From Archangium violaceum (lineage in GTDB: Bacteria > Myxococcota > Myxococcia > Myxococcales > Myxococcaceae), in assembly GCF_016887565.1 (NCBI RefSeq), contig NZ_CP069396.1, forward strand, positions 5,686,001-5,750,000: a DNA stretch of 64,000 nucleotides, written 5' to 3'. A model generated the notes under the pieces. That model was not told the DNA's origin and made no database searches. It saw only the letters and a list, made by a program, of their open reading frames with translations. Made by a program: the position numbers and the translations under genes. Shown here in pieces: positions 25,197 through 34,336 of the stretch; the first letter of the stretch is position 1; each line of letters opens with the position of its first letter.

Positions 25197-25559
25197 TCAC
25201 CGGCAGGAGTTGGGCCCACGCTTCTCGAGGAGCTGTTCCACGTCCTTTCGGAGTGTCTCCTGCTTGCCGAAGGTGCTGACGAGCGCCTTGAGCTGCTGCT
25301 TGCACACCTCGTCGAGCTGGGGCGCGAGCCGGTAATAGACCCAACTCCCTTCTCTACGGGGCTCCACCACGCCGGCCGCCCGGAGCACGCTGAGCTGGCG
25401 GGAGGTGTTGGATTGCGTCAACCCGAGGGCGGATTCCAGGTGGCAGACGCACAACTCCCCGTGGGAGAGCAGCGCCACGATGCGCAGGCGGGTCTCATCG
25501 CCCAGCGCCTTGAAGAGGCGGGAGGCAGGTTGGACGTCGAGGGCTGTGGCGGCGGACAT
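25197..25559 (-). CDS. arsR: ArsR-family repressor of the arsenic operon
   Basis: A 120-aa winged-helix repressor. The start at 25559 gives MSAATALDVQPASRLFKALGDETR, the usual ArsR opening; the longer open frame upstream is spurious. The metal-sensing motif ELCVCHLE (Cys37, Cys39) is followed by the recognition helix TQSNTSRQLSVLRAAG. Binding of As(III) or Sb(III) to these thiols should release it from DNA. A further Cys lies in VCKQQ and near the C-terminus (NSCR). It is the first gene of the operon and has a strong inverted repeat directly ahead of its start, so it is autoregulated. Confidence 0.92.
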   Translation of the reverse strand: MSAATALDVQPASRLFKALGDETRLRIVALLSHGELCVCHLESALGLTQSNTSRQLSVLRAAGVVEPRREGSWVYYRLAPQLDEVCKQQLKALVSTFGKQETLRKDVEQLLEKRGPNSCR

Positions 25560-25561
25560 GA

Positions 25562-25585
25562 CGATATTCGAATATCTGAATATCG
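25562..25585. promoter_or_regulatory. ArsR operator
   Basis: CGATATTC, eight bases, GAATATCG form a perfect inverted repeat; nested in it is ATATTCGAATAT. This AT-rich palindrome is typical of ArsR operators and lies two bases upstream of the arsR start, so bound repressor would block transcription or translation start. Confidence 0.8.
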
Positions 25586-25674
25586 TGATGCCGTAAAGCC
25601 CTTGGCGCCAACCTTTGTGTGACAGGTGCTTCCCGCTCACTCCAGCGTCTGGTCCACCAGCATCTGTCTTCTCC

Positions 25675-27012
25675 TTAGCCGCGGTGCCGCTCGGCAATGC
25701 GGTAGAGGTAGGTAAGGGAGTAGTCCAGGAGCGACTGTCGCGAGCGCATGTAGTTGCGGGCCCGGACGAAGGGTAACCACACGCGGTCGCCCACGAGCAC
25801 CTGGGCCTCCTCGAGCTTCTGGCGCGGAATCCACCTGCCGCCCAGGTGGCGTACCAGCACCTCACCCAGGTACGCGCCAATGGCGGGCACCGCGTGCTCG
25901 TCAATGGCCTCCCGTAGGCGGCTCGTCGGGAACTCCTCGTGCCAGAAATAGAAGTCGGCATCCGTGAGCGACTCGGGCGTTGTCTCGGAGACGGAGGGCA
26001 CCTCCGAGTGCAGCAGAGCCACGAGGTGCTCGGCGTAGAGGCTGTACTGCTGGAGAGCATGCTCTGGATTCTCTATGTCCGGGGGGAGGGCGGAGTCGGC
26101 GGGTCGCCATTCCTCGGGCTCGGGAGGTCTCCAGGCGTTGAGCGCGGCAATCCTCCGCTGGCGCTCGTGGCTGGCGGCGCGGTCCACCACTCGGGAGAGG
26201 AGCGGGGCCAGGTCCGGAGGAAAGCGGGGCTCCACGGGCGCGAGTGCGGCGCTACGCTCGCGCAGGCTGCGCAGCACCGTGTCGAAGTCCAGGTCCGGCC
26301 GAAGGTGGGCGTGGGCGCGGGCCTGCGCGAGCCGCGCCTTGTCGCCGGCGAAATCCGCGGCTGTGGGCCATGTCACCAGGAGCACCGAGCCGTTGGGCAA
26401 TTCCTCCACCCGGTGAGCGGGCGTGGAGAGCATGCGCTCGCGGCCCACGGTTTCCACCAGTTTGGGGCCGAAGACATTGAGCCAGAACATCTCATAAATC
26501 TTGTCGAACCCGTCCCTCCGAGAAATCTTCTCGTCGCGCCCGAAGCGGGGGGAGCCCGCCAGCTCCGCGTCATCTGCGCTGTGGGCCGCAGCATGGGAGA
26601 CACGGTAGCGGGAGGCCCAGGCACGCACCATCTCGATGAATTGGCGGCAGCGCTCGTCCTCCGCAAAAACGGAGAGCGGCTTTACCTTGATTGTGAGGTC
26701 CAGTTCGGGAGCCAGAGGTGGGGACCGGAGTCGCAGCGTCATGTCCAACGCAGGCCACTCCGCCCGATACAATCCGATGGTCGTTACTCTTGCGTGGCGC
26801 TCCTCCTCCAGTGCCTTCCATACGGCGGGACGGTTGTACTTGCGTCGCCGCTTGCCTTCAATGACGTCTGGCATCCACCCGTCGGCGTGCTCTTCAAGGG
26901 CAAGGAGCAAGGGCTCCAACTCGGTCTCCTTTGCCACCTGCGGCTCGAAACCCGCTTTGAAAGTGAGCCAAAGGTGGTCCTCTTTCAGGCCGTGAAACTC
27001 CAGCACTTTCAT
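25675..27012 (-). CDS. Putative immunity protein paired with the lipoprotein effector
   Basis: A 445-aa cytosolic protein with no signal peptide or membrane segment. The N-terminal 200 residues are mixed alpha/beta (MKVLEFHGLKEDHLWLTF). The C-terminal part is helical with FYFWHEEFPTSRLREAI and VRHLGGRWIPRQKLEEAQVLVG. No named domain is certain. Its ATG overlaps the stop of the 761-aa lipoprotein by four bases, the typical layout of an effector and its cognate immunity protein. A C-terminal fragment of a related gene lies at 23052-23126, as is common in arrays of immunity genes. The immunity role is inference from that context. Confidence 0.55.
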   Translation of the reverse strand: MKVLEFHGLKEDHLWLTFKAGFEPQVAKETELEPLLLALEEHADGWMPDVIEGKRRRKYNRPAVWKALEEERHARVTTIGLYRAEWPALDMTLRLRSPPLAPELDLTIKVKPLSVFAEDERCRQFIEMVRAWASRYRVSHAAAHSADDAELAGSPRFGRDEKISRRDGFDKIYEMFWLNVFGPKLVETVGRERMLSTPAHRVEELPNGSVLLVTWPTAADFAGDKARLAQARAHAHLRPDLDFDTVLRSLRERSAALAPVEPRFPPDLAPLLSRVVDRAASHERQRRIAALNAWRPPEPEEWRPADSALPPDIENPEHALQQYSLYAEHLVALLHSEVPSVSETTPESLTDADFYFWHEEFPTSRLREAIDEHAVPAIGAYLGEVLVRHLGGRWIPRQKLEEAQVLVGDRVWLPFVRARNYMRSRQSLLDYSLTYLYRIAERHRG

Positions 27013-29294
27013 TGGAACGACACCTCCACACCCGGCACGGATGACTCGGTCGCATTCACAGCCGCATCCAAGTAGTTTGCATTCGTGGGTTTGAGGTTGC
27101 CGCCCTCGTAGATGAGGCGTACCTTCACGACCTGAACCTCGCTGCCCTCAGGGAGAATGGACTGGATGGAGTTTCGGCGGATGTCCAGCGTCTCGCCGTA
27201 ATGTCTCAGGGCCTCGCTCGCGTCCGCCTTCATCTGCGATTCCAGAGCCCTGTCTCCTAGTTGCGAGAGATCGCGGCTCTTAAAACTGAACGTCTCCACG
27301 CGCCGCGGCTGCCCGCCGAGCTCGCCCTCTTCGATGACGAGCACATCCACGTAGCGCAGGCCGGGGCCCGGCTTCCTCACGCCCACCTGCGTTTCAATGC
27401 GGGGCTTGTCGAAGTCCCCGAGGAAGCTGCGCTGGGCCCGAGGCTTCTCCGAGTCAGCCTTCAGCAGCTTCACCATGTCGCGCTCGAAGGCCATCCCCCG
27501 GGCAAACCACGCGCGCATCCGCTCGTAGGGCGCCCACTTGAGGGGGCCCTCGGCGGCCGTGCCCTTCTCCACCTCGTTCAAGCGCTTCTCGTAATAGTCG
27601 ACGTACTCGCGCCAGCGCGGATTGCCACGGGCCTCGGGCGGCGCCGCGTCGATGGAGGGTTGGTGCTGTTTCAGCACCTTCGCGTCCTTGGGTAGGCGCG
27701 GGCCCGTGGCCTCGACCTCCACCGCCGCGAGCTTTGCCTCCACCACCGACGGCGTGTGGCCAACCCCCTCGTCCACCAGCGAGGCCAGGGTGCTCTGACG
27801 CTCCGTGGCCGAGACCTTCATGGGAAAGGGGCGTGCGGCCTCGTCCGCCGCGGCGGCCGTAGCCCCGGGCCTGGCCTTGGACATGAGTGGCCGCGCCTTG
27901 GCCACATCCCCCCGGGCCTCGTACAGGGCCAGCGCGGCGTCCATTCCCCCCAAGGCCACGAAGCGGCCCGCCTCACGTCTGGCCTGTATGTACCGGGCCA
28001 GCTCTCGGAGTCCTTCTACGCCCGCGCCCAGCCGTGCTTGCAGTTCCCGCGTCTTCTCGGCGAGGAGACTCACTGGCACCCGCACCGTCTCGAGTCCCCT
28101 CTGGAGTCCGGCTCCTCCTCCCCGGGCCTCGTAGAGCGTGCGCACGCCCTTGCCACCCACGTACAGGGTTGCCAGCAGCGCGACGGGCGTCAGCTCGCGA
28201 ATGGCCTGCTCGTACTCGCCCTGCGAGAGCGAGTACAGCCCGTGGCCCGTACCCGCCCCGAGGTAGTAGAAGCCCAGCGGCACGCCGAAGGTGAGGTGGT
28301 CCACGCTGCCCAGCACCACGTTGCTCGCCGAGTAGTGCTGTTTCGCCGCCTTCCGCTCCACCTCGTCGAGGTCCTGCTGGTAGGACGGTGGGAGCTGGCT
28401 TCGTTGCCGGGTGTAGTGGGTGTACCAGGCATTCTTCTCCTGCTCGTGGGTGAGCAGGTCGGTGACGGCACGGCCTGCGCCTCGCAGCAGGTCTCCGGGT
28501 TGGAAGTCCCTGTCCGGACGGGCCGAGAGCTTCAGGCTTCGCGCCTCCAACTCCGCACGGGCCCTCGGCATCAGCCCCAACGTGGTCTCCAGCCGCTTGT
28601 TCCTGGCCAGCCAGAAGAGAATCTCCCGCAGCTCATCGTCATGGGCCGAGTCGAGGAGGACGCGGATGAACACCTCGGCATGGGCGACTCCATACTTGTC
28701 GGTGGCATGGAGGAGGAACGAGAGACGCTTGCGGTTGAGAATGCCGGCGGCGTCCTCACGCACGGGCCCCAGGGAGCCAAGTCGCACGGCATCCCAGTCC
28801 GTCAGTGACTCCACCAGCCGGGGCATGTCCACCCGTTCCTGGAGTGCGACGTATTCGGCGGGCGAGGTGCACGTGAGGAAGGGGGCGAGCAGTGCCTCCT
28901 TGTCACTGGAGGAGAAGTCGGGCCAGCCCGGGGGTACGGCTTGTCCTCCGCACGAGGGCGGCTCCTGGGGGACTGGCCCCTTGCTGGCCACCTCGTATGA
29001 GGGCGTCTCGCCCGCACTCGCCAGGGCGGTATCTGGGCCCAGTCCGTGGGCACTGCGGCGGCGGTGCAGCCGCTCCTGCTCGTCCGGCTCTGCGGAGAGG
29101 GAGTGCTCGCCCAGCTCGGTAGACGCAAGAGGCGAGGTTGCCTCGAACGAGGGCGTATGGGCCTCCGCCCCTCGCAACGTGGAGAAGGCGTGGGAGCCCT
29201 CCGTGGGGCTGCCACCCTGTCGCGGCGCCAGCGTGATGCAGCCGGTGGAGAGCAGCACAGCCGCCAGCAGCACGGCCCGCGGGTAGGTCCTCAT
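27009..29294 (-). CDS. Large lipoprotein, putative polymorphic-toxin effector (761 aa)
   Basis: The start at 29294 gives a signal peptide with lipobox LSTGC (about residue 19). A Pro/Ser-rich stretch follows, then a long helical region with FGVPLGFYYLGAGTGHGLY and VALLATLYVGGKGVRTLYE, possibly two short membrane-seeking segments. The last ~150 residues look like a separate globular domain: GLRYVDVLVIEE, VETFSFKSRDLSQL and ILPEGSEVQVVKVRLIYEGG. The D...E...K-like pattern (YVDVL; ETFSFKSR) is reminiscent of restriction-endonuclease-fold toxins, but the spacing is not canonical, so nuclease activity is only a suggestion. The gene is coupled (ATGA overlap) to the putative immunity gene. Confidence 0.6.
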   Translation of the reverse strand: MRTYPRAVLLAAVLLSTGCITLAPRQGGSPTEGSHAFSTLRGAEAHTPSFEATSPLASTELGEHSLSAEPDEQERLHRRRSAHGLGPDTALASAGETPSYEVASKGPVPQEPPSCGGQAVPPGWPDFSSSDKEALLAPFLTCTSPAEYVALQERVDMPRLVESLTDWDAVRLGSLGPVREDAAGILNRKRLSFLLHATDKYGVAHAEVFIRVLLDSAHDDELREILFWLARNKRLETTLGLMPRARAELEARSLKLSARPDRDFQPGDLLRGAGRAVTDLLTHEQEKNAWYTHYTRQRSQLPPSYQQDLDEVERKAAKQHYSASNVVLGSVDHLTFGVPLGFYYLGAGTGHGLYSLSQGEYEQAIRELTPVALLATLYVGGKGVRTLYEARGGGAGLQRGLETVRVPVSLLAEKTRELQARLGAGVEGLRELARYIQARREAGRFVALGGMDAALALYEARGDVAKARPLMSKARPGATAAAADEAARPFPMKVSATERQSTLASLVDEGVGHTPSVVEAKLAAVEVEATGPRLPKDAKVLKQHQPSIDAAPPEARGNPRWREYVDYYEKRLNEVEKGTAAEGPLKWAPYERMRAWFARGMAFERDMVKLLKADSEKPRAQRSFLGDFDKPRIETQVGVRKPGPGLRYVDVLVIEEGELGGQPRRVETFSFKSRDLSQLGDRALESQMKADASEALRHYGETLDIRRNSIQSILPEGSEVQVVKVRLIYEGGNLKPTNANYLDAAVNATESSVPGVEVSFQ

Positions 29295-29579
29295 CGTGCG
29301 TGCCCTCCGGAAGCACCCCAAGCGGCTGCGCCCAAGCAAGCAATACCCGCTCACTTCGCCAGGACGACTATCACACGAGGCAAGAACCTGCCTTCTTTCT
29401 GGGTAGGCCGGTCACGCGCCATCTTCTTGGGCGGTTGTGCTGCCAAGGGGCACCTCGGGGGACGGAGGCCACACGCTCGTCACCGGGAGGCGCCCCGTCC
29501 AGGACGGTAGCGGCTCGCGCCGCCAGGCCGTGGTCCAATGTCCTGGCGGCGGTGGCACCGGGCGGGCACGGCTCTCTGT

Positions 29580-30977
29580 CTAGTGCACCGTGGTCCCGGA
29601 GCCGGGCGTCGGCTCCTCCAGTCCGAGCGCCGCCCGGCACGTCTTGGTGTAGAGGTCGCGGAAGATGTTGTCCGGGTCGGTGAGCTGTTTAACGGCCTGG
29701 TAGGTGTCCTTGTTCCAGAGGCTCCAGAAGGTCTGCTCGTCGTAGTAGTTGTACGAGATGAGCGTCTTGGTGCCGTTGACGCGCAGCAGCTCGTCCTCGA
29801 ATTCCTTGTAGAGATTGCGGCCCGCTTGCTGTGGAAGCCCGTAGACGGCGAGGTCGAGGAACAGCGGGTCGTGTACGCCGGACCACCACTGGGGCGTGAG
29901 CCACTCGTAGTCCCGCATCCGCCGGTAGGGGACGCACCACACCGGGTAGAAGTGCATCTCGCGGTGATACCAGTCCATGAACTCGGCCGTGCGCGAGAAG
30001 GGGACGAACACGTCCACGATGACTTGCGGGTTCTTCGCCGGCAGGAAGCGGTGGAAGCGGTCCGCGGCCCTCAGCACGCTGTCCGAGTGCACCAGCTTGC
30101 CGAACAGCGCCCGGCCGACGAGGCTCTTCGGCGTGACGTGGGTGACGCCCCGGTCGTAGCGGAAGAGATAGTCATAGAGGGTGAGGTAGTCCTCGGAGAG
30201 CCGGGGAATGCTCTCGCAATACGCCTTGAGCCAGTCGTAGCGGCTCACGTACGGGGCGCGCTCCGCGAAGCGGCCCACGCACAGCACGTGCTTCGTCGGT
30301 GAGAAGATCTGCCCGTCGAGGTAGTCGGCGTCCTGGGCGGTGAAGTGGCGCCAGATGGCCTGCTGGAAGGCCTCGAGCGTGGGGTAGGTCTCGTACGTCA
30401 CGTGCACGTAGGGCGCGACGTGCACGAGCTTGAGCTTCAGCTTCGAGAGGATGCCGAGCGTCCCGAACGAGCCGTGGATCATCTGGAACACGAGCGGGTG
30501 CTGGTCGGGGGAGCAGTGCAGCACGTCCCCCTTGGCGGTGATGAGCTCGTATTCGAGGCAGGTGTCGTGGAAGCCACCGTGCCGGAAGGACATGGACTCG
30601 ATGGAGCACCCCGCGACGGCGCCCCCGAGGGTGATGGTCTTGTGCTCGGGGACGATGATGGGCGCGAGCCCGTAGGGGAGGGTGGCGCGGACCACCTCGT
30701 CGAAGGTGACCGCGGGCTCGACCGTGCAGGTCATCGCCACGGGGTCGATCTCGAGGATCTGATCGAGGTCACTCAGGTCGATCTTCTCGTCGCTCCGCCG
30801 CCGGTCGTTGCGTTTGGGGACCTGGTGCGGAGGCGTCTTCTTCTTGAGGGACACGGGCCGCGTGCTCGTCCGTTGCCGAAGCTGCCGCGCGATCCTCTCG
30901 ACCTTCGCCGCGTGAAGCTCCTGGTGCCGCTCGGGCTGCTCCGACCAACGTACGTCAGGCACCGATTCGGTTTGCAT
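29580..30977 (-). CDS. FAD-dependent oxidoreductase, DHCR24 (delta24-sterol reductase)-like
   Basis: A 465-aa protein of the FAD-linked oxidase (PCMH-type) family. The FAD-binding half carries DLDQILEIDPVAMTCTVEPAVTFDEVV and the conserved TLGGAVAGCSIESMSFRHGGF. The C-terminal half (MHFYPVWCVPYRRM, FLDLAVYGLP) matches the plan of plant DWARF1 and animal DHCR24, enzymes that reduce a sterol side-chain double bond. Unlike the eukaryotic enzymes, it has no N-terminal membrane helix. The assignment to the family is firm; a sterol substrate is uncertain and could be another isoprenoid or lipid. It lies 114 bases downstream of the aromatic operon and may belong to it or be separate. Confidence 0.78.
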   Translation of the reverse strand: MQTESVPDVRWSEQPERHQELHAAKVERIARQLRQRTSTRPVSLKKKTPPHQVPKRNDRRRSDEKIDLSDLDQILEIDPVAMTCTVEPAVTFDEVVRATLPYGLAPIIVPEHKTITLGGAVAGCSIESMSFRHGGFHDTCLEYELITAKGDVLHCSPDQHPLVFQMIHGSFGTLGILSKLKLKLVHVAPYVHVTYETYPTLEAFQQAIWRHFTAQDADYLDGQIFSPTKHVLCVGRFAERAPYVSRYDWLKAYCESIPRLSEDYLTLYDYLFRYDRGVTHVTPKSLVGRALFGKLVHSDSVLRAADRFHRFLPAKNPQVIVDVFVPFSRTAEFMDWYHREMHFYPVWCVPYRRMRDYEWLTPQWWSGVHDPLFLDLAVYGLPQQAGRNLYKEFEDELLRVNGTKTLISYNYYDEQTFWSLWNKDTYQAVKQLTDPDNIFRDLYTKTCRAALGLEEPTPGSGTTVH

Positions 30978-31091
30978 TCCACGCCTCCGTCCCGAGAGGG
31001 TGGTGAAGCCCTGGGCGCTCGGTGAGTCAGGGCCCTCCGGACTGGCCCTCGCCCGCCCGGCCGCCTTGCACCCGAGGGTGGGACCTTCGCG

Positions 31092-32216
31092 TCAGATGGG
31101 CTGGGCCGTGACTTCCATCATCTTCTTCACGATCCCGGTCCGGTCGGCGTTGGACGCGCCTTGCATCTCCCAGTCACCGATCTGGATCGAGCTCTCGACG
31201 ATGAACTTGCAGCGCTCGTAGCGCCGCTGCATGAAGCGGGACAGGAGCGCCTCCATCGGTGCGTTCTCCGAGAGGAGCTCCGAGAGCACCACGGCGTCCT
31301 CGATGGCCATGCCCGCTCCCTGCCCGAGGTGCGGCGTCGTCGCATGCACGGCATCGCCGATCAGCACGACCCTTCCCCGGTACCAGGGCTCGGGGACGAA
31401 GATCACCTCCATGGGCTTGTAGACGACCTGCTTCGGGTCGGTGATCTGGTCTCGCAACCGGCCGATGAGCCCGCCGAACTCCTTCAGGCGATCCCGCATG
31501 ATCTCCGCGAGCCGGTCCTCCGGCATCCACGGGTTCCCGGGCTCCGAGGAGGTCACGAACAGGTACATCAGGTCCTGGGAGAGGGGACAGAGCCCGGCGT
31601 TGTGATGACGCCCGTAGAAGGCCGCCAGATGGTCGATCTCGGGCGCGCGCGGGAAGTTGTGGCGGAAGACCGCCTGTCCCGTGAAGCGCGGCTTCGGCTC
31701 CTTTCCGAGGATCATCGTCCGGACCTTGGAGAAGAGCCCGTCGGCGCCCACGACGAGGTCGTACCGGCCCCGCGTGCCGTCGGTGAACGTGACCGAGACG
31801 CCGTCGGGGTCTTGCGCCAGGTGTTCGACCGTGAGGCCCAGACGGATGGAGGCCCCCCGCTCCTCCGCCGTGGAGCTGAGCACGCGATGGAGAGCCAGCC
31901 GGGAGATGCCCAGGTTGGCCGGGTACTCCGGCCCCGCCGCGCGCACCCCTGGCAGCATTTGCAGAAGATGTCCCTCCGCCGTGTACAGCCCCACGTTCTC
32001 GTACGCGAACCCCGCGCCGAGGAAGCGGTCGGCCAGCCCCAGCTGGGCCATGGCCCGGATGACGTTGCATTGCTGGATGATGCCGACGCCGTAGACGGTC
32101 CACTCCTTCTTGACCTCGACGAGGTCGACCTCGATGCCACGGTTCCGCAGGCCGGAGGCCAACGAGAGTCCGCCGATCCCACCACCGACAATCAATACCT
32201 TGCGCACACTGGCCAT
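31092..32216 (-). CDS. FAD-dependent aromatic-ring monooxygenase
   Basis: A 374-aa class A flavoprotein hydroxylase. It opens with the dinucleotide fold VLIVGGGIGGLSLASGL (GxGxxG at 11-16), has the DG motif VVGADGLFSKV that contacts FAD and NAD(P)H, and the GD motif VVLIGDAVHATTPHLGQGAGMAIED. These three fingerprints are complete. It should hydroxylate a phenolic or aromatic acid with NAD(P)H and O2 (salicylate- or 3-hydroxybenzoate-hydroxylase-like). It is the last of five closely spaced leftward genes, so it probably prepares the ring for the extradiol-type dioxygenase encoded by the first gene. The precise substrate cannot be read from sequence. Confidence 0.88.
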   Translation of the reverse strand: MASVRKVLIVGGGIGGLSLASGLRNRGIEVDLVEVKKEWTVYGVGIIQQCNVIRAMAQLGLADRFLGAGFAYENVGLYTAEGHLLQMLPGVRAAGPEYPANLGISRLALHRVLSSTAEERGASIRLGLTVEHLAQDPDGVSVTFTDGTRGRYDLVVGADGLFSKVRTMILGKEPKPRFTGQAVFRHNFPRAPEIDHLAAFYGRHHNAGLCPLSQDLMYLFVTSSEPGNPWMPEDRLAEIMRDRLKEFGGLIGRLRDQITDPKQVVYKPMEVIFVPEPWYRGRVVLIGDAVHATTPHLGQGAGMAIEDAVVLSELLSENAPMEALLSRFMQRRYERCKFIVESSIQIGDWEMQGASNADRTGIVKKMMEVTAQPI

Positions 32217-32237
32217 CTTGGATGTCTCCTTGGCTCT

Positions 32238-33305
32238 TCAGGTTCGTTGCGTCTCGGCCGCGTCCAGGCCCAGCAGCTCGGCCGCGTTGATGCCGAGGAT
32301 CCGCGCGCGCTCCGCGTCGCTCAGCCCTGGAACGGCGTCCACCAGGGCCTGGACGTCGTATGCGCCCATGTCGAAGGGGTAGTCGGTGCCGACCACCACC
32401 TGCGAGGCCCCGACGATGTCGATGAGGCGCCGCAGGACCTCGGGGTCATGCACGACGGTGTCGAACCAGATTCCCTTCAGGTACTCGGAGGGCGGGCGTT
32501 GGATATGGCCAGCCTCGGGACGGACCCGGAAAGCGTGGTCGGAGCGGCCCAGGTAGTGTGGCAGGTAGCCCCCTCCGTGTGCCGCGCAGAGCTTGAGCCC
32601 CGGGTAGCGATCCAGCACGCCCCCGAAGATGAGATGGGAGAGCGCCACCGTGGTCTCCACCGGCTGGCCCACGGTGTTGCACAGGTAGAAACGGTCCAGG
32701 CGCGCGCCCAGCGACGTCCCCAACGGATGCAGGAAGATGAGACAGCCGAGCTCCTCTGCCCTGGCCCAGACCGGCTCCAGGCTGCTGTCGGACAGCTCGA
32801 GCCCGTTCACGGAAGAGGACACCTCGAAGCCGCGCAGCCCGAGGCGGCGGACACCGTGCTCCAGTTGCTCGACGGCGAGCCGGGGGTGCTGCGGGGCGAG
32901 CGTGCCGAGCCCGACGATGCGGCGCGGGTGCCCGTCCGCCAGGGAGGCGATGTGCTCGTTCTGGACCCGGACGATCTCGCGGGCGAGCTCCTCGTCCGCC
33001 CAGTAGTAGTACTGGTTGGGTGAAGGGCTGACCACCTGGACGTCCACGCCCATGGAGTCCATGTCGCGCAGGCGGAGCTCGATGTCCGTCAGCTTGGGCA
33101 TCGCCCGCGGGAGCATGACGGTGGCGTTGTGCAGCGTGGAGGCCTCACCCTGGGCGCGGAGTTGCAGCTGCGGCTCCGCCTTCTTCTCCGGCCGGTCCGC
33201 GACCAGTCGCTCCACTTCGAGGCTCAGGGCGTGGCAGTGGAGGTCCACCACGAGCCGCTGGCCCTGGGGTGGTCCGACGGGACGCCGCTCGTGACGCGTC
33301 GACAT
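32238..33305 (-). CDS. Amidohydrolase-family decarboxylase (ACMSD-like)
   Basis: A 355-aa TIM-barrel amidohydrolase of the ACMSD/gamma-resorcylate decarboxylase branch. The N-terminal metal motif is VVDLHCHAL (HxH); later come LKLCAAHGGGYLPHYLGR (metal His) and VVVGTDYPFDMG (catalytic Asp), all in expected order. The family decarboxylates aromatic acids or ring-cleaved semialdehydes with a single Zn or Mn. It lies three bases downstream of the fumarylacetoacetase-family gene and 21 bases upstream of the monooxygenase gene, so the operon is tight. A role in removing a carboxyl group after ring cleavage fits the context. Confidence 0.87.
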   Translation of the reverse strand: MSTRHERRPVGPPQGQRLVVDLHCHALSLEVERLVADRPEKKAEPQLQLRAQGEASTLHNATVMLPRAMPKLTDIELRLRDMDSMGVDVQVVSPSPNQYYYWADEELAREIVRVQNEHIASLADGHPRRIVGLGTLAPQHPRLAVEQLEHGVRRLGLRGFEVSSSVNGLELSDSSLEPVWARAEELGCLIFLHPLGTSLGARLDRFYLCNTVGQPVETTVALSHLIFGGVLDRYPGLKLCAAHGGGYLPHYLGRSDHAFRVRPEAGHIQRPPSEYLKGIWFDTVVHDPEVLRRLIDIVGASQVVVGTDYPFDMGAYDVQALVDAVPGLSDAERARILGINAAELLGLDAAETQRT

Positions 33306-33308
33306 GAT

Positions 33309-34334
33309 TCAGCCTTCCTCGGCGATGCAGGGATTGCGCTGGGTGCCGAGCCCGGTGATGGAGCCCTCCAGGACGTCGCCCGGGCGCAGGAAGCGGTTGT
33401 AGTGGGTGCCATTTCCAGCGGGAGAGCCGGTGCAGATCACGTCTCCTGGGAGTAGCTGGACGTAGGAGGAGATGAACTCGATGAGGCGCGCGACACCGAA
33501 GATCATGTCGGCCGTGCTCTCGTCCTGCATGGTCTCGCCATTGAGCTTGAGCGTGATGCGCAGGTCCTGCGGGTTGCCCACGAAGGCGGCGGGTACGAGG
33601 TAGGGGCCCATGGGCAGGAAGGTCGGCGAGCTCTTGCTGGCCATCCAATCCATTCCCATCTGCGGAACGTCCGGGCGGTAGACGAGCTCGCGGCTGGTGA
33701 GATCGTTCACGACCACGTAGCCGGCGACGAAGTCGAGCGCCTGCGCGCGGGACACGCGCCGGGCGGGCCGGCCGATCACCACACCCAGCTCGAGCTCCCA
33801 GTCGGGCTGGCTCACGTCGCGGGGCAGCACGACGGAGTCATGGGGGCCCACCACCGCGGACGAGGCCTTGAAGAAGACGAACGGCTTGCCCTTGGCCGCG
33901 CGCTCGTCCATGAGCTTCTCACCGTAGGCCTGGCGCTCCTCGGCGGACATCTTCTCCGTGAGGTGGCTCTTCTGGTCGATGATGAGATCGATGACGTGCT
34001 TGCGGTAGTTCGCCCCCGAGCAATAGATCTGCCGCGGCTGCGGGAGCGGCGCTCGGACCTGGAGCCTGTCGACTGGAACCAGGAGCGAGGCCACCCGAGG
34101 CGCCTCTCCGCCACGCAGCAGCTCCGCGATCCGGCTGAGCGTCGCGAAGTTGCGCGGCCACTCCAGGAGGAGCTCCTGGACGGAGGCGGTGCCAACGAGT
34201 GGCTGGCCGAGACTGGCGGCGAGGGGCGCGAGCGCCTCGAGCGCGACGACCTGTTTGTCGATGACGAGGCCGGGGAAGGACGGACTTCCCGCGACCGCGA
34301 AGGTACCGATTGAAAAGCGGGCCTGTTCGCCCAT
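33309..34334 (-). CDS. Fumarylacetoacetate hydrolase-family protein 1
   Basis: A 341-aa member of the FAH family, which hydrolyses, isomerises or decarboxylates beta-diketo or 2-oxo acids from ring cleavage. Visible signatures are PRQIYCSGANYRKHV, the metal-binding run DWELELGVVIGRPARRV (acidic ligands) and GYVVVNDLTSRE. The C-terminal end has PGDVICTGSPAGNGTHY, also typical. The ATG at 34334 is preferred over the GTG at 34340 because GGAGGAG is then five bases away. Its start sits right at the stop of the Rieske gene. It is the likely hydrolase of the ring-cleavage product. Confidence 0.88.
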   Translation of the reverse strand: MGEQARFSIGTFAVAGSPSFPGLVIDKQVVALEALAPLAASLGQPLVGTASVQELLLEWPRNFATLSRIAELLRGGEAPRVASLLVPVDRLQVRAPLPQPRQIYCSGANYRKHVIDLIIDQKSHLTEKMSAEERQAYGEKLMDERAAKGKPFVFFKASSAVVGPHDSVVLPRDVSQPDWELELGVVIGRPARRVSRAQALDFVAGYVVVNDLTSRELVYRPDVPQMGMDWMASKSSPTFLPMGPYLVPAAFVGNPQDLRITLKLNGETMQDESTADMIFGVARLIEFISSYVQLLPGDVICTGSPAGNGTHYNRFLRPGDVLEGSITGLGTQRNPCIAEEG

Positions 34335-34336
34335 GG

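Noticed and set aside
29295-29579. Possible small gene in the 285-base gap after the DHCR24-like gene
   Set aside because: Open frames here lack start signals and domains; the gap likely just holds the promoter of the lipoprotein gene.
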